Assembly: GCA_965365465.1 (NCBI GenBank)
Contig: CBDUBU010000101.1
Coordinates: forward strand, 1-13,147
Direction: 5' to 3'
Length of the DNA: 13,147 nucleotides
Source of the DNA: CBDUBU01 sp965365465
Lineage (GTDB): Bacteria > Bacteroidota > Rhodothermia > Rhodothermales > DASSAV01
Part shown: piece after piece, positions 7,218 to 13,147 of the stretch
Numbering within the stretch: position 1 is the stretch's first letter
Layout of the letters: every line of letters starts with the position of its first letter
Notes under the pieces: generated by a model
Database searches by the model: none
What the model was told of the DNA's origin: nothing
What the model saw: only the letters and a program-made list of their open reading frames with translations
Program-made: the position numbers and the translations under genes

Positions 7218-7718
7218 ATGTACCGCAAAATCCAGGACTTTCTCGAAGACTGGGAAGAAGAGACCCGGTCTACCCTGCGTGTGTTCAAGAACCTGACCGA
7301 TGCTTCGCTGGAACAGCGCGTTTCGGCGGAAGGGCGAACCCTGGGCCGCCTCGCTTGGCATCTCGCCCTTACGTTGCACGAGATGCCCGTCCGAGCCGGT
7401 CTGGATGTTCTGCCTCAGGATGAAGAAGCCCCTCCTCCGGCGCAGGTGAGGAAGATCGCCGAGGCATACCTGACCGCTGCGGAATCGGTTGCCAGCCAGG
7501 TCGCCCTGACATGGACCGAAGAAGACCTGAGCGAAGAAGTGGAGATATACGGGGAACGATGGACAAAAGGCAAGTTTTTGTCCGTGTTGATCTTGCACCA
7601 GGCGCACCATCGAGGACAAATGACGGTCCTGATGCGTCAGGCCGGGCTGTCCGTGCCGGGCGTCTGCGGCCCGGCCCGCGAGGAATGGGCGGCCTTTGGT
7701 ATGCCCGCGATGGCGTAG
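7218..7718 (+). CDS. DinB-family protein, divergent single gene
   Basis: A 166-residue protein of the DinB superfamily, of the length usual for the family. The pattern of metal-binding histidines is clear: 'LGRLAWHLALTLHEM' (42-56, H48) and 'LILHQAHHRGQMTVLMRQAG' (124-143, H127 and H131), followed by the characteristic 'L-x-VPG' turn (144-148). Acidic helices lead the sequence ('DFLEDWEEETRSTL'). The start at 7218 is supported by AGGA seven bases upstream, the only plausible Shine-Dalgarno among the starts in this window. It shows little sequence similarity to the DinB protein encoded leftwards, so the pair is not a recent duplication. The gene is convergent with the RND operon. Metal-dependent thiol chemistry or detoxification is possible from family knowledge; the substrate cannot be read from the sequence. 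Confidence 0.9.
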   Translation: MYRKIQDFLEDWEEETRSTLRVFKNLTDASLEQRVSAEGRTLGRLAWHLALTLHEMPVRAGLDVLPQDEEAPPPAQVRKIAEAYLTAAESVASQVALTWTEEDLSEEVEIYGERWTKGKFLSVLILHQAHHRGQMTVLMRQAGLSVPGVCGPAREEWAAFGMPAMA

Positions 7719-7728
7719 CAGTTACGCC
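7712..7728 (+). terminator. Hairpin over the DinB stop codon, possible terminator
   Basis: GGCGTA (7712-7717) and TACGCC (7723-7728) pair perfectly around a 5-nt loop, and the stop codon TAG (7716-7718) lies in the hairpin. There is no T-tract afterwards. The 147 bp between this gene and the convergent RND stop show no better terminator for either side, so this weak stem may serve, or termination may be factor-dependent. Confidence 0.3.
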
Positions 7729-7865
7729 GGCTGCCAACCTGATTCCTCCATTTCTGACAATGAAAGCCCTTCGTTCCGCGCTCCTCCGAGTGCAACGATC
7801 CACGGTTTTGTCTTATCGACGCTCTCCACTCCCTATTGCTCCGCCGCTTTTTCGCGCCCGCCGCT

Positions 7866-10800
7866 TCAGGGAGACGAGCTGGGGGCAGCGCTATGGTCGC
7901 CGCTGCCGAAGGACCAGCGTGCGCTTCGCACCCGCTCGGCGGCCAGCGTGGCGCTCTCGTACACCACCGGGATGAGAAGCAGCGTGATAAACGTCGAAGC
8001 GGTCAGTCCGCCGATCACCACACGGGCCAGTGACGCCTGAATCTCGGCGCCTGTGCCGAAGCCGAGCGCGAGCGGAAGCAAACCGAGCACCGTCGTCAGC
8101 GTCGTCATCAGGATCGGACGCAGGCGCAGCCGCCCTGCCTCGACCAGCGCCGGGCGCAGTTCCATATCGTGTTCGCGCCGCAGCAGGTTGACGTAATCGA
8201 CCAACACGATGGCATTGTTGACTACGATGCCGACCAGCATCACCAGACCCATGATGCTCTGTATGTTCAAGGTTGTGCCGGTGAGCAGGAGCGTCGGGAC
8301 AACGCCAACGATGGCGGCAGGAACGGAGAACATAACGACGAGCGGATCGAGAAAGCGCTCGAACTGGCCGGCCATGACCATGTAGATAAGCGCCAGGGCC
8401 ATGAGGATGGCGATGACAAAATCGCGCTGGGCCTTCTGCTGCTCCTCGTATTCACCCCCGAAGGTGATGGAGAAGCCCTCCGGCAGAGACAGCCTGTTCA
8501 TATCGGCCTGAATGCGCTCGACCGCTTCGCCGAGCGGCACGCCGCGCTCCAGATTGGCGCCAATGTACATCACCCGCTGTCCGTTAATGCGGTTGACAGA
8601 GGTCGGGCCTCGTCGACGGACGGTCTCGATCAGCGTGGAAACAGGAATGACGCGCCCGTCGAGGGTCGAGACGGCAATGTTGGACAGGTCTTGTACGGAG
8701 AGCCGGTCCTCCGGGCGCAGGCGGACCACGATGGGAAATTCGTCGCCGCCTACGCGGAACTGTCCTGCACGGCTGCCGCCCACGCTCGTCTGCACGGCCT
8801 GAGATACTTGCTGCACCGAAAGCCCCAGGCTGGCAATCTTGTCCCGGTCGAACACGATATTTTCCTCGGGGCGGCCTTCCCGGCGGCTCAGGCGCACGTC
8901 GGCGACGCCTTCGATGCGGAGCAGGCGCTGCTCGATCTGCCGGGCAATTTCGTCTCCCCGTTCCAGGTCGTACCCGCGCAGTTCCATCTGGACCGCCTCC
9001 GTTCCGTCGCCTGAACCGAAAATGCGGCGGAAGATCCACAGCCCCGACTGAGCCTGCACGCGGATCTCGGCGCCGGGAATCAGTCCGGTGACCCGCTCCC
9101 GGATGCGGTCAGCGAGCGCCTGGCTGCTGATGGAGCGCTCGCTCGCCGGGACGAGAGTAATTTCGACCTCCGCGTCACCGCCGCGCACTTCCGTCGTGAA
9201 ACTCGCCACGTCCTGCATGGGCAGCAGCGGACGAACGGCCCGCTCCAACTCCTCCAGGTAGGTTCGCACGACGGCCATATTTGTGCCCTGCTCCATTTCC
9301 ATCTCAACGTCGATCTCATCGGCTTCCGTCTCGGGAGCCAGTTCGACCGGGATCAGCGGCCAGAGCAGTACGGCGCCCAAGATCAGCGCAGAGGCCAGGC
9401 CAAGCACCCTGTACCGGCGGCCCAGCGCCTTCTGCAAGACGCGGGCATAACGGTGCTCCAGCCGTTCAAAAAATCGCTGGAACGCAGAACGGTCGCGCGC
9501 TACCGGTTGCCTGCCTTCCTCTGATGCCTCGATGCTCAGGAACCGGCTCGCAAGCACCGGCACGAGCGTCAGCGCCACAAGCAGCGAGCAGCCCAGCGCG
9601 AATACGACGACCAGCGCCAGGGCCTTGAACAGCGTCATGGAAATCGTCTGCGTGAAGGCCAGTGGAAGGAAGATCACACAGGTTGTCAGGGTCGAGGCTA
9701 TGATGGCGCCCGCCACCTCGCGGGTTCCGATGCGGGCGGCATCAAGGAGAGAGCGGTTGTGTTCCTCTCGCTGCCGGACGATGTTCTCCAGCACCACGAT
9801 GGCATTGTCTACCATCATGCCGATGCCCAGGGCAAGTCCGCCGAACGTCATCTGGTTAAGAGTCATCCCGGCGAAGTAGAGCACACCAAAGGTTGCCACC
9901 ACAGAGATCGGGATGGCAAGAGTAATGATAAAAGTCGATGAACCGTTGCGCAGAAAAAGGTAAAGCACCAGGATCGCCAGCAGCCCGCCCCAGAGGGCCG
10001 AAGTCTGTACGTTGGACATGCTCTGCCGGATGAACCGGCTCTGGTCGCTGTCAATGGAGAGGGTCATGTCGTCCCGCTCCCGGTTCACCTGTTCGATTTC
10101 GGCGCGCACCCCGTCGGCCACAGACACCGTATTGGCGCCGCTCTGCTTGCGGATATACATACGAATCACCGGAACCCCGTTTAGCTCGGAGAGACGGTCC
10201 ACATCTTCGTAGCCGTCGACGACATCCGCAACGTCCTGAACGCGAATCGGATTGCCCCCGGAATAGGCAATGACGGTACTGGCAATCTGACCGACCGAGC
10301 GGTACTCGCCCAGCGAGCGTACATACAGGTCCTGCAATCCTTCTTTCACATTGCCGCCTGGCAGCGTCGTGTTCTCACGGGCGAGGGCCTGCCGCACGCT
10401 TTCAGGAGTCAGACCACTGGCCTGCAGCCGGTCGCGCTTGAGGTTGACTTCGATTGCGCGGTAGACGCCGCCGCGCAGGTCGATCGTGCCGACACCCGGA
10501 ATCTGCTCGAAACGCTGCGCAATCTCACGCTCGAGAATTCGCGTCAACTCCTCCAGGTCACGGTTTGACGAAACCGAGAGGGTAACGATGGGAAAGTTTT
10601 CCGGATCGAACTTCCAGAGTCCGGGGGGTTCGGCTTCTTCCGGCAAGTCATCCCGGACCCGGTCCAGCGCGGCCCTCAGGTCGTTGGCCGCTTCGTCCAG
10701 GTTTGTGCCCTGCACGAATTCCAGGCTGACGAAGCTGACTCCCTCCTCAGAGTTCGAGGTAACGCGCTCCACGTTGGGCACGCCGGAGACCGCGTTCTCG

Positions 10801-11003
10801 ATGGGATCGGTGATGATCTGTTCAATCTCTTCCGGCCCCACGTTGGGGTAGCGGGTATAAACGGTGACCTGAGGAAACTCAATGGGCGGCAGCAGATCCA
10901 CCGGCAAGTAAAGAAAGCCGATGATCCCGACTGTGATAATGATCAGATAGAACATAGCCGTCGCCACCGGCCGCCGGATGGAAAGGTCGCTCAGGGAGGC
11001 CAT
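7866..11003 (-). CDS. RND-family efflux pump, inner-membrane permease
   Basis: A 1045-residue protein of the AcrB/HAE1-like RND superfamily, full length, expected to work as a trimer that exports compounds using the proton gradient. Landmarks: 'SIRRPVATAMFYLII' with TM1 (8-30); the porter-domain 'YTRYPNVGPEEIEQIITDPI' (49-68); TM2-TM6 about 335-485, with 'LALGIGMMVDNAIVVLENIV' (390-409) in TM4; TM7 about 531-551; a second porter/docking half; TM8-TM12 about 861-1015, with 'GLVMLVGIVVNNAIVLVDYV' (919-938) and 'RPILMTTLTTVLGLLPLALG' (962-981). TM4 keeps one acidic relay residue (D399; N400 replaces the second Asp of AcrB). The TM10 lysine of AcrB is replaced by asparagine (N929/N930). These changes are common in RND branches outside the AcrB group. 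The gene lies 53 bp after the fusion-protein gene on the same strand. Drug-type export is more likely than metal export; the substrate is not readable. Confidence 0.95.
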   Translation of the reverse strand: MASLSDLSIRRPVATAMFYLIIITVGIIGFLYLPVDLLPPIEFPQVTVYTRYPNVGPEEIEQIITDPIENAVSGVPNVERVTSNSEEGVSFVSLEFVQGTNLDEAANDLRAALDRVRDDLPEEAEPPGLWKFDPENFPIVTLSVSSNRDLEELTRILEREIAQRFEQIPGVGTIDLRGGVYRAIEVNLKRDRLQASGLTPESVRQALARENTTLPGGNVKEGLQDLYVRSLGEYRSVGQIASTVIAYSGGNPIRVQDVADVVDGYEDVDRLSELNGVPVIRMYIRKQSGANTVSVADGVRAEIEQVNRERDDMTLSIDSDQSRFIRQSMSNVQTSALWGGLLAILVLYLFLRNGSSTFIITLAIPISVVATFGVLYFAGMTLNQMTFGGLALGIGMMVDNAIVVLENIVRQREEHNRSLLDAARIGTREVAGAIIASTLTTCVIFLPLAFTQTISMTLFKALALVVVFALGCSLLVALTLVPVLASRFLSIEASEEGRQPVARDRSAFQRFFERLEHRYARVLQKALGRRYRVLGLASALILGAVLLWPLIPVELAPETEADEIDVEMEMEQGTNMAVVRTYLEELERAVRPLLPMQDVASFTTEVRGGDAEVEITLVPASERSISSQALADRIRERVTGLIPGAEIRVQAQSGLWIFRRIFGSGDGTEAVQMELRGYDLERGDEIARQIEQRLLRIEGVADVRLSRREGRPEENIVFDRDKIASLGLSVQQVSQAVQTSVGGSRAGQFRVGGDEFPIVVRLRPEDRLSVQDLSNIAVSTLDGRVIPVSTLIETVRRRGPTSVNRINGQRVMYIGANLERGVPLGEAVERIQADMNRLSLPEGFSITFGGEYEEQQKAQRDFVIAILMALALIYMVMAGQFERFLDPLVVMFSVPAAIVGVVPTLLLTGTTLNIQSIMGLVMLVGIVVNNAIVLVDYVNLLRREHDMELRPALVEAGRLRLRPILMTTLTTVLGLLPLALGFGTGAEIQASLARVVIGGLTASTFITLLLIPVVYESATLAAERVRSARWSFGSGDHSAAPSSSP

Positions 11004-11056
11004 GTTTTTGTCGGGATAGGTGCTTGAGGTTACAAAGTAGGGAAACCCGGAACCGG

Positions 11057-12427
11057 TCAGGGCGCCGTTGCGGCGCGGGACGGAGGCGCTGCTGCTTCAG
11101 TTTCCGAGGCGGCTTCGGACTCCTGCCGGTTGGCCAGTCGCTGCTGTTTCTCCATGAAATTACGGAGCAAGTCCTTGTCCTGGAGGCGCTGCAACGCGGC
11201 GACGCGGTCCCACGGAATAGCCCGGACGCGGGCCTGGGGGCGCTCGTCAGAGGTTCCATCCAGGAGGTTCTGGCCCACCGTCACGACCCAGGCGCCCGGC
11301 TGGACCCCCTCCAGGCCGACGGTCTCGCGCCCGCGAGCCAGAACGGTTACCCGGCGGAAGGTCATAGGGGTAGGTTCGAGGAGCGGAGGCGGCGATTGCG
11401 CATCATACGTGTCGGGGACATGAACCGGGATTTCGGCTCCTAGCGAAGCAGCAACATATACCCCGATCACCCCCGTCGTCGGATTTTCGTAGAGCGCGCT
11501 CAAGGGTACGAGCGTAGCCTGCCGGCTCTCGCCGTACTGCACGTCAACCGCGACGAACATACCCGGCTGGAGCAGGCCATCCGAGTTCGGGACATCGATC
11601 TGGGCTTCGGCGCTGTAACTTCCGGATTCGAGGAAGGGAGAGATACGGGACACTTCGGCGCGAAGCGTACGGCCGCCGAGCGTCCCGGACGAGATGAGCG
11701 CTGTTTGCCCTTCCTGAATCTGTCCAATCAGCTTGTCCGGGATCGCCACCTCTACACGGACCACATCCAGGTTGCCAATGATGAAGAGTTGCGTCCCCGG
11801 CTCCACCCGCATCCCGACTTCCACATTACGCCCTCCGACATAACCGTTGATCGGGGCGCGGACGACGGCCCTCCGCAGCGCTTCCTGCTGCTCTTCGATG
11901 TTGGCCTGCGCCAGGGCAATCTGCGCCAGCGCCTGCTCGTGCGTGGCCCGCGCCGCCGCAACCTGCGCCCGCTGCGTTTCCAGTTCTTGCGTGCTGAGGA
12001 ACTGCCTGGCGGCCAGTTCTTCCGTCCGGACCAGCCTGGATTCCAGTTCCTCTAACTGCCCCTCTGCACGGGCAGCGGCGGCCTGGCTGATCTTGAGATT
12101 GGCCTCGGCCTGGCGGAGTTGCTCCTGGTACTGCGTGTCGCGGAGGTATACGAGCGGCGCCCCCTGGCGTACGTAATCGCCATCCTCGGCTGTAACCCTG
12201 ACGACCGGCGCCGCGATCTCAGGATAGATAATGACCTGATTCTCGGCGCGCACCCGCCCGCTCAACCGTTCCTCCAGCGGCAAGGATCCAAGCTCGGCCT
12301 GTACGACCTCAACGGCGGGAATCGGCGGACCCTCGTCGGCGCGCCTGGCAGCATCCTCCGATTCAGCGCAGGCCGGCAGCAGAGACAAAACTATGAGAAG
12401 CGGTAAAACCGTTCGGTGCATCATCAT
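11057..12427 (-). CDS. RND periplasmic membrane-fusion lipoprotein
   Basis: A 456-residue AcrA/HlyD-like adaptor that should connect the RND pump to an outer-membrane channel. A short signal ends in the lipobox LLPAC with lipidated C20, so it is a membrane-anchored lipoprotein. The two lipoyl half-motifs are at about 64-96 ('APVVRVTAEDGDYVRQGAPL') and 186-218 ('VVRAPINGYVGGRNVEVGMR'). Between them is an Ala/Gln/Glu-rich coiled-coil hairpin, about 97-185. The beta-barrel follows (about 220-300), then a membrane-proximal domain ('GLEGVQPGAWVVTVGQNLLDG', 371-391, shown here in part as GVQPGAWVVTVG). Unusual points are a proline-rich insertion about 332-356 and an Ala/Glu-rich tail after 430. The start has three consecutive ATG codons (12427, 12424, 12421) and no Shine-Dalgarno; the first is used here. 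It is the first gene of the operon. Confidence 0.93.
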   Translation of the reverse strand: MMMHRTVLPLLIVLSLLPACAESEDAARRADEGPPIPAVEVVQAELGSLPLEERLSGRVRAENQVIIYPEIAAPVVRVTAEDGDYVRQGAPLVYLRDTQYQEQLRQAEANLKISQAAAARAEGQLEELESRLVRTEELAARQFLSTQELETQRAQVAAARATHEQALAQIALAQANIEEQQEALRRAVVRAPINGYVGGRNVEVGMRVEPGTQLFIIGNLDVVRVEVAIPDKLIGQIQEGQTALISSGTLGGRTLRAEVSRISPFLESGSYSAEAQIDVPNSDGLLQPGMFVAVDVQYGESRQATLVPLSALYENPTTGVIGVYVAASLGAEIPVHVPDTYDAQSPPPLLEPTPMTFRRVTVLARGRETVGLEGVQPGAWVVTVGQNLLDGTSDERPQARVRAIPWDRVAALQRLQDKDLLRNFMEKQQRLANRQESEAASETEAAAPPSRAATAP

Positions 12428-12693
12428 CAGGGTTGGTTCGCCGGGAAAGCCAGCACAGGCAAACCCGGTAAATGCTTCCTTACCAGCCTCGGCTGATCAG
12501 GCTACCCTGTTAACGTTCTGAACCTGAAGGCAGGATCCTTTATTGCAACCAATTGCATCGTGCGTGCCATGAACGGCACGTCCTTATCGCCGAGTTGCTA
12601 CAACCCTCACAAGTGGACGGCGACGGGAGGGCGCGTTGCCTGAAACCGAGTCAGGCAAGAAGAGGGCGAAAAGCGGAAGCAGCACGGAGTTCG
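12428..12693. promoter_or_regulatory. Region upstream of the RND operon with three short dyads
   Basis: These 266 bp separate the ychF stop from the RND operon and should hold the operon promoter on the minus strand. Dyads seen: TGCAA-CCAA-TTGCA at 12544-12557; CGTGCC-6-GGCACG at 12563-12580; and the hairpin 12636-12658 close to ychF. The first two sit side by side 117-153 bp before the fusion-protein start, a plausible place for a repressor site. I could not place -35 and -10 elements, and no regulator gene is adjacent. Confidence 0.45.
12636..12658 (-). terminator. Hairpin after ychF, possible terminator
   Basis: TTGCCTGA (12636-12643) and TCAGGCAA (12651-12658) form a perfect 8-bp stem with a 7-nt loop, 35 nt after the ychF stop. 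On the minus strand it is followed by CGCGCCC rather than a T-tract, so it does not meet the usual intrinsic-terminator pattern. Its place between ychF and the RND operon favours a role in ending ychF transcription. Confidence 0.4.
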
Positions 12694-13147
12694 TCACACA
12701 TTGAACCGGAACAGCACCACGTCGCCGTCGGCCATTTCGTACTCTTTGCCCTCGGAGCGCATCAGGCCGGCTTCGCGGACAGCGGCTTCCGAGCCATAGC
12801 TGATGTAATCCGCATACTTGATCGTTTCGGCGCGGATGAAGCCGCGCTCGAAGTCGCTATGGATGACGCCGGCGGCCTGCGGCGCACGGGCGCCCCGGCG
12901 GATCGTCCAGGCGCGGGATTCCTTCGGGCCTGCGGTGAAGAAAGTGATAAGCCCGAGCAAGTCGTAAGCGGCGCGAATGAGGCGGTCCAGCCCGGAGGAC
13001 TGCAAGCCCATCTCTTCCAGGAAAACCTTCCGCTCGTCTTCGTCCAGTTCGGCAATCTGCGCTTCCAGTTCGGCGCAGACCACCACCACGCCCGCGCCCT
13101 CTCGCCGGGCAATTTCACGGACAACCTCCACGTACTGATTTCCTTCC
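12694..13147 (-). CDS. ychF: YchF P-loop NTPase, C-terminal 150 residues (5' end beyond window)
   Basis: The visible 150 residues match the C-terminus of YchF (OLA1/EngD), a near-universal Obg-related NTPase that prefers ATP, associates with ribosomes and is linked to oxidative-stress responses. The GTPase core lies beyond the right edge. The first visible codons read EGNQYVEVVREIA. Then come 'GAGVVVVCAELEAQIAELDE' and 'GLQSSGLDRLIRAAYDLLGL', followed by the TGS domain with 'ITFFTAGPKESRAWTIRRG' and 'APQAAGVIHSDFERGFIRAE'. It ends in 'DGDVVLFRFNV', the typical family terminus, then TGA at 12696-12694. A GTG at 13131 is internal, not a start. Nothing suggests damage. It is a housekeeping gene unrelated to the efflux operon that follows. 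Confidence 0.96.
   Translation of the reverse strand, partial: EGNQYVEVVREIARREGAGVVVVCAELEAQIAELDEDERKVFLEEMGLQSSGLDRLIRAAYDLLGLITFFTAGPKESRAWTIRRGARAPQAAGVIHSDFERGFIRAETIKYADYISYGSEAAVREAGLMRSEGKEYEMADGDVVLFRFNV

Noticed and set aside
8169..9014. Plus-strand frame of 281 residues antisense to the RND pump
   Set aside because: It is a shadow of conserved RND codons with no recognisable domain or start signal.

Overview
The window looks like chromosomal DNA from a GC-rich, Gram-negative, free-living bacterium. Gram-negative status is supported by a lipoprotein membrane-fusion protein paired with a large RND pump, and by an exported multi-domain surface protein. Most starts lack a clear Shine-Dalgarno sequence; only the gene at 7218 has a plausible one. 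That, with the style of the surface protein (DNRLRE-type N-terminus followed by cadherin-like repeats), suggests a Bacteroidota or Rhodothermota relative. This is an inference without a database search. I see no rRNA, tRNA, CRISPR array, insertion sequence or phage gene.

Layout, left to right. At 1-2302 (minus) is the N-terminal 767 codons of a secreted repeat protein that continues off the left edge: signal peptide, DNRLRE/CBM96-like domain, then six visible cadherin-like units of about 93-100 residues. At 2747-5032 (minus) is a transmembrane methyl-accepting chemotaxis protein (MCP) with a helical periplasmic sensor, HAMP, a cysteine-bearing PAS domain, a second HAMP-like stretch and a signalling domain. 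At 5394-7039 (minus) a DinB-family gene is joined by an ATGA start/stop overlap to an AlkZ-like winged-helix DNA glycosylase gene. A second DinB-family gene runs divergently at 7218-7718 (plus), and the 178-bp gap holds a near-perfect 14-bp inverted repeat. At 7866-12427 (minus) is an RND efflux operon, fusion protein then pump, without an outer-membrane channel gene. At 12694-13147 (minus) is the 3' end of ychF (universally conserved P-loop NTPase), cut by the right edge.

How the genes may work together. The fusion protein and pump should form two parts of one tripartite exporter. The two DinB proteins and the AlkZ-like glycosylase look like a small stress or DNA-damage unit, possibly under one operator. 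Placing these beside an efflux pump would suit defence against electrophilic or DNA-alkylating compounds, but that link rests on gene proximity only. The MCP and the surface protein are stand-alone genes here. I found no convincing wholly new system; the DinB/AlkZ-like/DinB unit is the most interesting lead.
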